64,000 nt of DNA from Demequinaceae bacterium. GTDB taxonomy: Bacteria; Actinomycetota; Actinomycetes; Actinomycetales; Demequinaceae. Shown here in pieces: positions 33,020 to 41,854 of the stretch (position 1 is its first letter; every line of letters starts with the position of its first letter). The translations under genes and the position numbers were made by a program. The stretch covers positions 1 to 64,000 of the forward strand of contig JAFGBM010000004.1 in assembly GCA_016933155.1 (NCBI GenBank), written 5' to 3'. The notes beneath the pieces are model-generated. The model saw nothing but the letters and a program-made list of their open reading frames with translations, searched no databases and was not told the DNA's origin.

Positions 33020-33864
33020 GGGCCGTACAGCTCGTCCGTCGTCGCCGACACCACGGAGCACGCCTCCTCGAGCGGGACGTCGAGGACCCGGGAGATCTCC
33101 CGCATGGTCAGGGGAATGAGGTAGGAGGCGTTGGGCTGCCCACGATGGGGATGCGGGGTCAGGTAGGGGGCGTCCGTCTCGACGAGGACGCGGGAGAGGG
33201 GGGTGGCCGCGAGGGCCTCGCGGAGGGGATCCGCGTTCCGGAAGGTCACATTGCCTGCGAACGAGAGGTACCAGCCCCGCTCGACGCACAGGCGGGCCAA
33301 TGCGGCGTCCCCGGAGAAACAGTGCATGACCGTGCGCTCGGGGGCGCCGTCCCTCTCGAGGACCTCGATCACCTCGGCATGCGCATCGCGGTTGTGGATC
33401 TGCAAGACCTTGCCGAGTTCCTTGGCTAGCGCGATGTGGTCCCGGAACGACCGCTCCTGCGCGTCCTGCCCTTCCGGGCCGGTGCGGAATCGGTCGAGGC
33501 CGGTCTCGCCGATGACCCGGATCCGGCCCCCCGTCGCCAGGGAGGCCACCTCGGCGAAGGCGTCCTCGTAGCCGACCCCCGACGGATGGGTCCCGGCGGC
33601 GTGACGGGCGGCGTCGTTGGGGTGGAGGGCCACTCCTCCCAGGAGGGCGGGGTGCCGATCGACGGCCTCGATGGTCCATCGGGCGGAGTCGAGGTCGCAC
33701 CCGATGTGGAGGATCCGGTCCACCCCGACGCTTGCGGCGTCCGAGATCAGGCGGTCGACGGTCCGCGGCTCGTCCCCGGCGGGGATGTCGATGTGGGTGT
33801 GGTTGTCGGCGACGGCGACGGGCAGGGGTTCGGGAACTTCGGGCCAGTCACCCGGACGCGACAT
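33013..33864 (-). CDS. tatD: TatD family metal-dependent hydrolase (DNase)
   Basis: 283 residues. Metal-site motifs of the TIM-barrel family are complete: DNHTHID near 20 (HxH), ALHPNDAARH near 79, VIGETGLDRFR near 118 (Glu), QIHNRDAH near 153 (His), MHCFSG near 179 (His) and VETDAPYLTPHPHRG near 227 (Asp). A 3'-5' DNA/RNA exonuclease or D-aminoacyl-type hydrolase role is known for relatives. It lies 9 bp after metG and overlaps rsmA. Confidence 0.95.
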   Translation of the reverse strand: MSRPGDWPEVPEPLPVAVADNHTHIDIPAGDEPRTVDRLISDAASVGVDRILHIGCDLDSARWTIEAVDRHPALLGGVALHPNDAARHAAGTHPSGVGYEDAFAEVASLATGGRIRVIGETGLDRFRTGPEGQDAQERSFRDHIALAKELGKVLQIHNRDAHAEVIEVLERDGAPERTVMHCFSGDAALARLCVERGWYLSFAGNVTFRNADPLREALAATPLSRVLVETDAPYLTPHPHRGQPNASYLIPLTMREISRVLDVPLEEACSVVSATTDELYGPW

Positions 33865-33873
33865 CCAGGCCGC

Positions 33874-35670
33874 CTATTCCTCGGCCATCCGGGCCAGCTC
33901 GGCCTCGACGATGTCGTCGTCGAGCTTGGTGAACACCGGGGTGGCAGCCGGGACTTCGACCCCCGCGACGAGGTCACAGCGCTTCCACGTTCCCGCGACG
34001 GCCGAGTAGTCCCCCGTCATGATGGGATAGTGACGCTTCGGAAGGTCGAGGTCGTCCACCTCCTCGATGACGGGCATGGGCGAGAACTCGCCGGTCCCTC
34101 CCAGGGCCTCGTGGACCTTCTGCGCGGAGTGGGGGAGGAAGGGGGCGAGCAGGGTGTTGGCGTCCGACACCAATTGGGCCGCCACCCCGAGGACCGTCGC
34201 CGTCCGGTCGGGGTCGGTGGTCTTGGTCTTCCAGGGCGCCGTCTCGGCGAGGTACTTGTTCGCGTCCGACACGACCCGCATGGCCTCGGAAATCGCCTGC
34301 CGCTGACGGTGCTGACGGATGAGACCTCCGACCGTGGCGAAGGCCTCCTCGGACCCGTCGAGGGCGGCCCGATCGATCGGCTGCAACTCACCCAGCACCG
34401 GAAGGGCACCGAGGTTCTTGTGGATGAGGGATACCGTCCTATTGACCAGGTTCCCCCAGGTCGCGACGAGTTCGTCGTTCGTCCGGCGCTTGAACTCGGC
34501 CCAGGTGAAGTCCGAGTCCGAGGTCTCGGGGCCCGCGACGGAGATGAAGTACCGGAGGGCGTCGGGCTGATACCGCTGGAGCATGTCCCGGACATAGATG
34601 ACGTGCCCACGGGAGGAGGAGAACTTCGACGACTCCATCGTCAGGAATTCGCTCGAGACGACCTCCGTCGGCAGTTGGAGGTCACCGAACCGGCTCATCT
34701 CCCCTCCCTTGGATCCCTGGCCGTTGGCCGCGAGGAGTTCGCCGGGCCAGATCTGGGAGTGGAAGGTGATGTTGTCCTTGCCCATGAAGTAGTACGACAT
34801 GGCTTCGGGGTCGTTCCACCATTTCCGCCACGCCTCGTCGTCGCCCGACCGTCGTGCCCACTCGATGGAACTGGACAGGTAGCCGATGACGGCATCGAAC
34901 CAGACGTACAGGCGTTTGTTCGGGTTGTCCACCCAGCCGGGAAGCGGCACTGGGATGCCCCAGTCGATGTCGCGGGTCATGGCCCTGGGCCGGATGTCGT
35001 CGAGCAGGTTGAGGGAGAAGTTGAGGACGTTCGGGCGCCAACCCTGCCTGGACTCGAGCCAGGTGGCGAGTTGGGCGGAGAGGGCGGGAAGGTCGAGGAA
35101 GAAGTGCTCGGTCTCTACAAACTTGGGGACCTCGCCGTTGATCCTGCTGCGGGGGTTCTCGAGATCGACCGCGTCCAGTTGGTTGCCGCAGGTGTCGCAC
35201 TGGTCGCCGCGGGCCCCGTCGGCTCCGCAAATGGGGCAGGTGCCCTCGATGTACCGGTCCGGAAGGGTGCGGCCCGTGGAGGGGCTGACGGCTCCGCGTG
35301 TCGTCTTCTCGATCATGTAGCCGTTGGTGTGGAGGGCCTTGAAGAGCTCCTGGGCCACCCGGTAGTGGTTGCCCGTCGTCGTCCTGGTGAAGAGGTCGTA
35401 GGAGAGCCCGAGCGCGGTGAGGTCCTCCACGATGACCCTGTTGTACCGGTCCGCCAGTTCCTGGGGGCTCACCCCCTCCTGCTCGGCCTGGACCAGGATG
35501 GGGGTGCCATGCTCGTCCGTGCCGGAGATCATGAGGACGTCGTGCCCGGCCATCCGCATGTACCTCGAGAAGACGTCCGAGGGCACCCCGAATCCTGCGA
35601 CGTGGCCGATGTGGCGGGGGCCGTTGGCGTAAGGCCAGGCTACGGCGGAGAGGATGCGGGACATGGCCAC
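33874..35670 (-). CDS. metG: Methionyl-tRNA synthetase
   Basis: 598 residues from a GTG (or ATG two codons later). The class I HIGH motif is HIGH in [14 protein letters not shown] near residue 20. The knuckle carries the zinc Cys set [18 protein letters not shown] near 143-160. The KMSKS loop is the actinobacterial variant [10 protein letters not shown] near 345. The anticodon-binding helical domain follows, and there is no C-terminal tRNA-binding extension (about 600 residues total, as in other actinobacteria). It charges initiator and elongator tRNA-Met. It starts 3 bp after rsmI. Confidence 0.97.
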   Translation of the reverse strand: MAMSRILSAVAWPYANGPRHIGHVAGFGVPSDVFSRYMRMAGHDVLMISGTDEHGTPILVQAEQEGVSPQELADRYNRVIVEDLTALGLSYDLFTRTTTGNHYRVAQELFKALHTNGYMIEKTTRGAVSPSTGRTLPDRYIEGTCPICGADGARGDQCDTCGNQLDAVDLENPRSRINGEVPKFVETEHFFLDLPALSAQLATWLESRQGWRPNVLNFSLNLLDDIRPRAMTRDIDWGIPVPLPGWVDNPNKRLYVWFDAVIGYLSSSIEWARRSGDDEAWRKWWNDPEAMSYYFMGKDNITFHSQIWPGELLAANGQGSKGGEMSRFGDLQLPTEVVSSEFLTMESSKFSSSRGHVIYVRDMLQRYQPDALRYFISVAGPETSDSDFTWAEFKRRTNDELVATWGNLVNRTVSLIHKNLGALPVLGELQPIDRAALDGSEEAFATVGGLIRQHRQRQAISEAMRVVSDANKYLAETAPWKTKTTDPDRTATVLGVAAQLVSDANTLLAPFLPHSAQKVHEALGGTGEFSPMPVIEEVDDLDLPKRHYPIMTGDYSAVAGTWKRCDLVAGVEVPAATPVFTKLDDDIVEAELARMAEE

Positions 35671-35673
35671 ATC

Positions 35674-36525
35674 TTATCGAGACGGCTCAGTGGGGGATGC
35701 GGCCCGCCGAGCGAGCACCTCACCGTAGAGGTCCTTGGATCTCACGCCCACGGCCCCGGCGATGTCCGCGACGACGTCCTTGAGCCTCTCCCCGTTTCCG
35801 ACCCTCGCCTCTGCCTCGTCCGCGAGCGAGGCGAGGGAAGGCGTCCCAGCGGGCGCCCCCTCGACCACGATCGTGACTTCGCCGAGGACCTCCTCCGAAC
35901 CGGCCCAGGCCGCCAACTCGGACAGGCAACCCCGTCGGACCTCCTCATGGGTCTTCGTCATCTCCCGGGCGACGGCCACCCGTCGGTCGGGGCCGAAGGC
36001 CTCCGCCATCGCCTTGAGGGTCCCGGCGACTCGGCGGGGGGACTCGAAGAACACCATCGTCCGGCGTTCGCCCCGAAGGGCTTCGAGGGCCGCCGCCTTG
36101 GAGACGCGGGGAGGGAAACCCTCGAAGCAGAATCGGTCCGTGGGTAGGCCGGAGACGGCGAGGGCGGTCAGGACCGCGCTCGGCCCCGGCAGGGCCGTGA
36201 CGGCGACGCCTGCCGCGACGGCTGCCTCGACGAGACGGTATCCGGGGTCGGAGACGGAGGGCATGCCGGCGTCGGTGACGACGAGGACGGTCGCGCCCGT
36301 CACCGCCCGTTCGACGAGGGCCTCGGCCCGGGAGGCCTCGTTGTGGTCATGGAAAGCGACGACCGCGCCCGTGATCTCGACCCCGAGCCGACGGGCGAGG
36401 TCTTTCAGCCGCCGGGTGTCCTCCGCGGCGACGACCTCGGCCGTCGCCAGGGCCTCCCGCAGTCGGGGGGAGGCGTCGCCGACGTTGCCGATGGGGGTGG
36501 CGGCGAGGACGATCTGCCCGGTCAT
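35674..36525 (-). CDS. rsmI: 16S rRNA (cytidine1402-2'-O)-methyltransferase RsmI
   Basis: 283 residues from ATG (MTGQIVLAATPIGN). The tetrapyrrole-methylase fold is clear: LAATPIGNVGDASPRLREAL at 6-25, AAEDTRRLKDLARRL near 33, VVTDAGMPSVSDPGYRLVEAA near 81, ALPGPSAVLTALAVSGLPTDRFCFEGFPP near 108-136 and FESPRRVAGTLKAM near 158. The C-terminal region ends with a typical RsmI tail. It modifies C1402 in the ribosomal P site. It starts 4 bp after the carboxypeptidase gene stops. Confidence 0.96.
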   Translation of the reverse strand: MTGQIVLAATPIGNVGDASPRLREALATAEVVAAEDTRRLKDLARRLGVEITGAVVAFHDHNEASRAEALVERAVTGATVLVVTDAGMPSVSDPGYRLVEAAVAAGVAVTALPGPSAVLTALAVSGLPTDRFCFEGFPPRVSKAAALEALRGERRTMVFFESPRRVAGTLKAMAEAFGPDRRVAVAREMTKTHEEVRRGCLSELAAWAGSEEVLGEVTIVVEGAPAGTPSLASLADEAEARVGNGERLKDVVADIAGAVGVRSKDLYGEVLARRAASPTEPSR

Positions 36526-36529
36526 GGTT

Positions 36530-37384
36530 TCAGTATGTCGGAGCGGCGGGAAGCCCGAAGAACTCCTCGAGGGTCTCGATCCCGGTGGCGTGCATCTCGG
36601 AGGACAGTTCGACCCCGACATACCTCAGGTGCCAGGGCTCCCAGATGAACCCCGTGATGTCCACCGAGTCCTCGGGGTAGCGCAGGATGAATCCGTACTC
36701 CCACGCGTGGGCGGCCACCCACTTTCCGGCCGGGGTCCGGCTGAAGCAGTACTGGAGCCTGCACTCGTCCGTGTCGTAGATGTCGAGGGCCCAGCCCGTC
36801 TGATGTTCGGAGTATCCCGCCCGAGCGGAGGAACGATCCGCCCACCACTGGCCCTTCTCGTCGACCCACCGCCGGTAGATCACCCTCTGGTCGCCATAGG
36901 TCCTCTCGGCGGTGGCCACGGTGAAGGTGACCCCGTCCGCCTTGGCCGCGGCATACAGCAACCGGAGGGCGTCCGCCGCCTCCGTCCTCATGTACTGCCA
37001 CGATCCGTTCGGGACGGGGGACAGGTCGCTCATGTCGGATGAGGCGTAGTCGAGGGGGTCGAGGGGCCGGGACTTGTTGACGACGACCCACTTCGACGTC
37101 GGGTCGTCGATCGAGAAGGCCTCCTTGTCGAAGCCCGTCGGGGACGGGGAGGCGGACGGGCTGGGCGACGGGCTGGGAGAAGGGTTCAGTGGGGCGGTGG
37201 GGGACGAACTGGGGGACGGACTCGGCGATGGGTTCGGGGAAACCGAGGGCGCCGGCCACAGGAGGACGGCCAGGACAAGACCACCCACGAAGGCGGCCCC
37301 GACGGTCGCCCAGGCCGCTCGGGTGGACGGGATTCTCCCCCAGAAGGCGGCGAGGTGTTTGTCCCACAGGGTGCCCACGCGCAT
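36530..37384 (-). CDS. Membrane-anchored D-alanyl-D-alanine carboxypeptidase (VanY/LdcB family)
   Basis: 284 residues. There is one N-terminal transmembrane anchor at about 25-45 (WATVGAAFVGGLVLAVLLW), a Ser/Pro repeat linker (about 46-83, NPSPSPSPSS) and then a VanY peptidase domain. Zinc and catalytic motifs are present: SEHQTGWALDIYD near 195 (H and D ligands) and FIWEPWHLRYVG near 251 (catalytic Glu and His). It trims the terminal D-Ala of peptidoglycan stems outside the membrane. The linker is a likely wall-spanning and possibly O-mannosylated segment; the protein mannosyltransferase gene is divergent, 66 bp away. Confidence 0.92.
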   Translation of the reverse strand: MRVGTLWDKHLAAFWGRIPSTRAAWATVGAAFVGGLVLAVLLWPAPSVSPNPSPSPSPSSSPTAPLNPSPSPSPSPSASPSPTGFDKEAFSIDDPTSKWVVVNKSRPLDPLDYASSDMSDLSPVPNGSWQYMRTEAADALRLLYAAAKADGVTFTVATAERTYGDQRVIYRRWVDEKGQWWADRSSARAGYSEHQTGWALDIYDTDECRLQYCFSRTPAGKWVAAHAWEYGFILRYPEDSVDITGFIWEPWHLRYVGVELSSEMHATGIETLEEFFGLPAAPTY

Positions 37385-37450
37385 AGCCCAACCCTAAACG
37401 GGTGCCCGGGCATTCGTGTCCTGCGGCGCGTCCTCGCTAGGCTAGCGATC

Positions 37451-39013
37451 GTGCTCCTCGACAGGCTGTATCGCTTCCGACTGGCCCTCATGCTCTCGTC
37501 CGTGGGCGCCCTCGCGGGCATCCTCCGGTTCGTCGGCCTCTCTCAACCGAAGACCCTCGTCTTCGACGAGCTGTACTACGCCAGGGGGGCCTACTCCCTG
37601 CTTCATCAGGGATACGAGGGATGGTGGGGAGGGGAGAGCCAGGACTTCGCGAACGGCGACTTCTCGGGGCTCGAGGTGCGTGCCGACAAGGTGGTGCATC
37701 CGCCCCTCGGGAAGTGGATGATCGCCGCGGGCATCAAGCTCTTCGGCCCGGGGCCTTTCGGGTGGAGGTTCTCGGCCGCCCTCATCGGAACCGTCACCGT
37801 CGTGCTCGTGGCCCTGATCGCGTACCACCTGTTCCGTTCGGTCGTGTGGGGGGGCGTCGCCGGGATCTTCCTCGCCGTCGACGGCCAGCACCTGGTCCTG
37901 TCCAGGACGGCCCTCCTCGACATCTTCCTGACCTTCTTCGTCGTGGTCGCGTTCGGTTTCCTGCTCCTCGACCGACGACGGAACAAGCGAAGACTCGAGG
38001 AGCGGGCGACCCTGGGGCGGGAACGGCTCGGCTTGGCCGATACCGTCCCCCTGCCGAAGTCCGGGCCCCGGGGGGGCATCCGATGGTGGCGGCTCGCCGC
38101 GATCGTCACCCTTGGCCTCGCGACGGGGGTCAAGTGGTCCGGCCTCTACTTCGCGGTGGCCTTCCTCGCCCTCTCCATCGCCTGGGAGGCGGTGGACCGA
38201 TGGAAGCTCAATCTCGACGTCTTCACCCCTCGGGCGTTCTTCGCCCGATTGACCGTGCCCGTGGCCGTCACGACGATGGTCCTCCTCCCGTTGACCTACG
38301 TCGGCTCCTATTCCTCGTGGTTCGTCTCCGACTCGAGTTACATGCGGCACTGGGCGGCGCTCCACGAGGACGAGGGCATCCAGTGGCTCCCCGAGACCCC
38401 CCGGTCGTTCGTCGCCTACCAGCAGGAGATCTACCGGTTCCACACCACCCTGACCTTCTCCAACGGCGTCGACCATTCCTATGCGGCCCGGCCGTGGGGA
38501 TTCCTCCTCCAGATCCGGCCGACGGCCTTCTACTGGGAAGACGTCCCCGCCGGTGAGGGCGACCCTCCGAGCGACGAGCGGTACGTCGCCGAGACCATCG
38601 CCCTGGGGAACCCCTTGCTCTGGTGGGCGGGGGCGGTCGCCTTCTTCTATGCCCTCGCCCGCCTCATCAGGCGAGGCGACCTCCTCGCCGGGGCGGTCAT
38701 CATCGGCACCCTTGGCGGCTGGGTGCCCTGGTTGTTCTACCCCGATCGGGTGATGTTCACGTTCTACTCGGTGGCGTTCTCCCCCTGGGTGATGCTGACC
38801 CTCGTCTGGGCGCTGAGACGCATAGCGCAACCTCCCCATCTCAAGGGAGGGTGGTCGCGTCGCGGGTCCCTATGCGTCGGGGGCTTCATCGCCCTGGCGC
38901 TCCTGCTCTCGGGGTTCTACCTCCCCATGTGGAACGGGCAGTGGATTCCGTACGACTACTGGCACCAGCACATCATCGACGTGGGTGGGGTCGCGGACTG
39001 GAACTGGATCTAG
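37451..39013 (+). CDS. pmt: Dolichyl-phosphate-mannose-protein mannosyltransferase (PMT, GT39)
   Basis: 520 residues from a GTG; a farther GTG at 37355 would run into the divergent gene. Multiple membrane helices are present throughout. The family first-loop motif is FDELYYARGAYSLL near residue 38, with the essential Asp-Glu, followed by VHPPLGKWMIAAGI near 86. Central helices contain GVKWSGLYFAVAFL, and the C-terminus holds GFYLPMWNGQWIPY. It transfers mannose from polyprenyl-phosphate-mannose to Ser/Thr of proteins exported through Sec. Divergent pairing with rsmI is conserved in actinobacteria. The Ser/Pro-linker lipoproteins in this window are plausible substrates (inference). Confidence 0.95.
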   Translation: MLLDRLYRFRLALMLSSVGALAGILRFVGLSQPKTLVFDELYYARGAYSLLHQGYEGWWGGESQDFANGDFSGLEVRADKVVHPPLGKWMIAAGIKLFGPGPFGWRFSAALIGTVTVVLVALIAYHLFRSVVWGGVAGIFLAVDGQHLVLSRTALLDIFLTFFVVVAFGFLLLDRRRNKRRLEERATLGRERLGLADTVPLPKSGPRGGIRWWRLAAIVTLGLATGVKWSGLYFAVAFLALSIAWEAVDRWKLNLDVFTPRAFFARLTVPVAVTTMVLLPLTYVGSYSSWFVSDSSYMRHWAALHEDEGIQWLPETPRSFVAYQQEIYRFHTTLTFSNGVDHSYAARPWGFLLQIRPTAFYWEDVPAGEGDPPSDERYVAETIALGNPLLWWAGAVAFFYALARLIRRGDLLAGAVIIGTLGGWVPWLFYPDRVMFTFYSVAFSPWVMLTLVWALRRIAQPPHLKGGWSRRGSLCVGGFIALALLLSGFYLPMWNGQWIPYDYWHQHIIDVGGVADWNWI

Positions 39014-39318
39014 CGGCCTGCCCCCGAAGGAAATGCCGATTCTGAACCTTGATGGATCAAGTCTTGGGATCGTATGTCGCGTCTTCTCGATAGGCACGAT
39101 ACTTGTGGAGCTGCACTTTGTAGTCTCGAAGCCGGCTGAGTCAAGGTACGTTGGCCAGAAGACGAAATCGGACAACATCTTTGGTCCATCCATGATCTGC
39201 GTAGCACTATTTCCCCTGACCTCTGGCGTGTTGAACTTCTGAAAAGCCGCCACCAACCCCAGCCAAGATGCCTACGCCCAGGGACTCAGACCTGAGAAAG
39301 AGAGAGGAACACGACGTC
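39014..39318. other. Gene-free, low-GC spacer
   Basis: 305 bp between pmt and the IMP cyclohydrolase-like gene. GC is visibly lower than elsewhere (runs such as GAACCTTGATGGATCAAG). Open frames on both strands code for no recognisable protein. No tRNA, clear terminator or inverted repeat is seen. It may be the remains of an inserted segment. Confidence 0.55.
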
Positions 39319-40002
39319 ATGAATGTCGTCGACTACGTCTCCAGTTCAGGCTATCCGGGACGGATCATCATCACGGGTCGCGACGCGGCGGGCACCCTCT
39401 TCATTCTCTACACCCTGACCGGTCGCAGCGCAGCTTCCAAACGACGGGAGTTCCGTCCCGCGGTCGACCGCCTTGAGGTCGTCGACACCGAAGGAGGACC
39501 CTTCGATCCGCTTCGGCATTACGCGGCTGCGGTGAGCCAACGCGGATTGGCGGTGATCGGGAACGGCGACCATGTCGTACCACTGTTCTCCAAGATCTCC
39601 GAGGGTCAGGACCCGTACTCCGCTATCGGCCAGATCGACGCGGAGCCGGACCCTCCCATCTGGACTCCACGCATCGGCACGGTCGCTTTCCTGGGCGAGA
39701 GCCCGCGCGCCCATCTAGTGGTGTTTGGCGCGGCGAGGCGTCCGACCGATCCTCCAGCCGGGAACCGCGCAGTCTTGACTGTGAATGCGCTCGAAGCCGG
39801 GCACGCTATTGGGGTGAAAACGTACCGCGGTTCGGTCAACGATGTCGTCGTGGACGGCGTCCCCGTAAAAATGACCCTGAACGGCGAGTGGAGCGACGCG
39901 TTGACGCATCTGCAGCAAGCCATCGACCCCGCCGTCTTCATCGCCAGCGTGGGGACTACGTTGACCCAGGACGGGCTCGCCGCGCCATGGAGTCGCCACT
40001 GA
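39319..40002 (+). CDS. IMP cyclohydrolase-like protein (PurO-like family)
   Basis: 227 residues from an ATG preceded by GAGAGGA; an ATG at 39268 has no ribosome site. The N-terminal stretch SSGYPGRIIITGRDAAGTLFILYTLTGRSAASKRREF matches the IMP cyclohydrolase-like family (archaeal PurO and bacterial homologues), whose Arg and Ser residues in YPGR and GRS are near the active site. Later segments include FDPLRHYAAAV, GNGDHV, and WTPRIGTVAF. Members may close the purine ring (FAICAR to IMP) or act in a related amidohydrolase-type step. Since actinobacteria normally use PurH, this would be a spare or re-purposed copy. Base composition is lower in GC than its neighbours and it sits next to tRNA-Ala. 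Confidence 0.65.
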   Translation: MNVVDYVSSSGYPGRIIITGRDAAGTLFILYTLTGRSAASKRREFRPAVDRLEVVDTEGGPFDPLRHYAAAVSQRGLAVIGNGDHVVPLFSKISEGQDPYSAIGQIDAEPDPPIWTPRIGTVAFLGESPRAHLVVFGAARRPTDPPAGNRAVLTVNALEAGHAIGVKTYRGSVNDVVVDGVPVKMTLNGEWSDALTHLQQAIDPAVFIASVGTTLTQDGLAAPWSRH

Positions 40003-40097
40003 GCGCACGTGCCTTGGGGTCCACGCGGAATCCCGGTGGCGAGATGCGACGGGCGATGTCCGGTGCCGCACGCGCCGACGTTCGAGAGACGTCTTTT

Positions 40098-40173
40098 TGG
40101 TGGAGCTGAGGGGACTCGAACCCCTAACCCCCTCGATGCGACCGAGGTGCGCTACCAATTGCGCTACAGCCCC
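40098..40173 (-). tRNA. tRNA-Ala(CGC)
   Basis: 76 nt including encoded CCA. Acceptor GGGGCTG/CAGCTCC contains the G3:U70 pair that is the alanine identity element. Anticodon stem CCTCG/CGAGG encloses GTCGCAT (anticodon CGC). T-arm is GGGGTTCGAGTCCCC. Confidence 0.96.
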
Positions 40174-40206
40174 AAAGGCGCCTACCAGGGTACCACCGAG
40201 GCTTGG

Positions 40207-41187
40207 TCAGGCGCTCTTCCTCCGGCGCCTCTGGAGGATGTCCTCGAGGGTCTGGGTCGAGGCCTCCGGCTCCACGGCGGGCAGTTCCGGCGTCAACGCG
40301 ATTTCCCGTTCGAGGGCCGCTCGCTTGGCCGCCTGCGTCCCGGCGGCCAGGTCCTCGTCCGAGATCGGCCGTGGGGTCTGGACCTTGGCCGCGGGCTTGA
40401 GGGTGTAGGTCGGGATGGGGAGCATCCCGGGCGACCAGCCGGGGTCCTGCTCCTCCTCGGGGGGGCGGACGGACGGAACGGCGGGCGCAGCCTCCGGGAG
40501 GGGCGCCTGCCTCGTCACAACCTCGATGGCCTGGGTCTCGGCGTCCGACGGACGGACCTCGTGACCAGCCGCCCGCTCCACCGCGAGCCTCTGGAGGGCG
40601 GCCGCGGCCGTCGCGGCGACCGCGACCTCCCGCGCCACGGGAACCAGTCGCTCATCGGCCTTCCGCTGTGCCCGAACCGCCCGGCGACCCGCGATGCCGA
40701 CGCCCCCGACCGCGGTGCTGGCCGCGACGGCCGACCACAACGGCCAGGCCGACGCCGCCACGAAGCCCCAGGCCGTCGATGCGGTGAAGAGGAAGAGCAT
40801 TCCCACGACGGCGCGACGACGAGCCTGAGCGGCCCTCCTGGCCAGCACCCGGTCGTAGTCCCTTTGCATGGCGATCATCTGCCGTCGGGCGACGGTCGCG
40901 GCCCGGTCGAGAGGAGCTGCGGGACGGGACATGACGGTTCCCCCTAGTGCCTTGATGGATGCCTTGGCCTCGCGCGGGGCGAGCCCCTTGGAGCGTTTCT
41001 TCGCCACCGGCCGGACGGGCTCCTGATCGATCCTGGCCGCCGACGAGCGCATCACCTCGAGGTCCGGCCGGAAGCGGCCCTCCGTGCGAACCATCGCGTA
41101 GTGGCCGGTGTCCCGGATCCTGTCGGGCAAGGCGTAGACGAGGACGAGGCCGAGCGCCGCGATCGCCAATAGTCCCACCGGAGGCAT
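40207..41187 (-). CDS. Membrane protein, candidate GlpR/SepX-like divisome factor
   Basis: 326 residues. An N-terminal hydrophobic helix (about 4-20, VGLLAIAALGLVLVYALPD) and two close helices near 128-165 (VVGMLFLFTASTAWGFVAASAWPLWSAVAAS) flank a basic region that contains ARRQMIAMQRDYDRVLARRAAQARRR. The C-terminal 150 residues are hydrophilic, rich in A, E and P, and end RRRRKSA. It lacks enzymatic motifs. The gene is fourth in galU-moeA-rimJ order, the place held by the membrane receptor of the gephyrin-like protein Glp in corynebacteria and by SepX in Streptomyces. By synteny and topology it is a candidate for that family; sequence identity was not tested. Confidence 0.6.
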   Translation of the reverse strand: MPPVGLLAIAALGLVLVYALPDRIRDTGHYAMVRTEGRFRPDLEVMRSSAARIDQEPVRPVAKKRSKGLAPREAKASIKALGGTVMSRPAAPLDRAATVARRQMIAMQRDYDRVLARRAAQARRRAVVGMLFLFTASTAWGFVAASAWPLWSAVAASTAVGGVGIAGRRAVRAQRKADERLVPVAREVAVAATAAAALQRLAVERAAGHEVRPSDAETQAIEVVTRQAPLPEAAPAVPSVRPPEEEQDPGWSPGMLPIPTYTLKPAAKVQTPRPISDEDLAAGTQAAKRAALEREIALTPELPAVEPEASTQTLEDILQRRRRKSA

Positions 41188-41239
41188 ACCCTGACGGTAC
41201 GGCCACGCCAGGGCTCTCCACCGGAGCGCCCTCGGCGTG

Positions 41240-41851
41240 TCAGGCGAGTGACGCCGGGGTGATCCCGTCCTTGAGCATCTCCCAGTACTCCCCGGTTCGT
41301 TTCTCGTCCACCGTCAGGGCGAAAACCCGGTGATCGCGCCATCCGCCGTCGACATACAGGTAGCGCTTCCGGAGCCCCTCGTCCCTGAAACCGAGCTTGT
41401 TCACCACCGTCAGGCTCGCCTGATTCTCCGGACGGGTGGCGATCTCTATTCGATGCAATCCCAGATCGAAGCCCTGCTGGGTGAGGAGCGCCGCGGCGAA
41501 GGGGACGATGCCCCGCCCCGCGTGCTTCTCATCGATCCAATAGCCGAGCGATCCCGTCCGTGCCGAACCCCACTCGATCCCCGTGATGCACACCCGGCCC
41601 ACGAGCTGCCCGTGCACGACGATGACCATGTTGAATGACCGTCCACGCCTCCACAGGAGCCTGTCCCTCCGGACCATGGCCCCGAAGCCCATGCCCCTCG
41701 CCATCCGTCCGGGGGGATCCGTCGCCTCCCACGGGCGCAGCCACGCCCGGTTCCTCTCCCGAAGGTCGAGCCAGGCCGCCTCATCCTTGCGGCGAAGCGG
41801 CCGGACGACCACGTCCCCGCATGCGAGGGCCCTGGGGCGGCTCCTGGTCAT
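41240..41851 (-). CDS. rimJ: GNAT family N-acetyltransferase (RimJ/RimL-like)
   Basis: 203 residues. GNAT strands are recognisable: VVRPLRRKDEAAWLDLRERNRAWLRPWEA at 15-43, FNMVIVVHGQLVGRVCITGI near 73, LGYWIDEKHAGRGIVPFAAALLTQQGFDLGLHRIEIATRPENQASLTVVNKLGF with the acetyl-CoA loop (HAGRG) near 105-155. Close relatives acetylate ribosomal protein N-termini or other small targets. It is in the moeA-like operon (3-bp gap after it). Confidence 0.9.
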   Translation of the reverse strand: MTRSRPRALACGDVVVRPLRRKDEAAWLDLRERNRAWLRPWEATDPPGRMARGMGFGAMVRRDRLLWRRGRSFNMVIVVHGQLVGRVCITGIEWGSARTGSLGYWIDEKHAGRGIVPFAAALLTQQGFDLGLHRIEIATRPENQASLTVVNKLGFRDEGLRKRYLYVDGGWRDHRVFALTVDEKRTGEYWEMLKDGITPASLA

Positions 41852-41854
41852 CGG

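Noticed and set aside
33436-36147. Plus-strand open frame of 903 codons opposite tatD, metG and rsmI
   Set aside because: It spans three well-identified genes on the opposite strand and shows no domain. It is a GC-driven shadow.
38870-39256. Minus-strand frame (128 codons) in the low-GC spacer
   Set aside because: Its second half is antisense to the pmt end and it has no recognisable domain or ribosome site.
39014-40173. Integrated element with att sites at tRNA-Ala
   Set aside because: I found no copy of the tRNA 3' end near 39014 and no integrase. Only composition and position hint at transfer.
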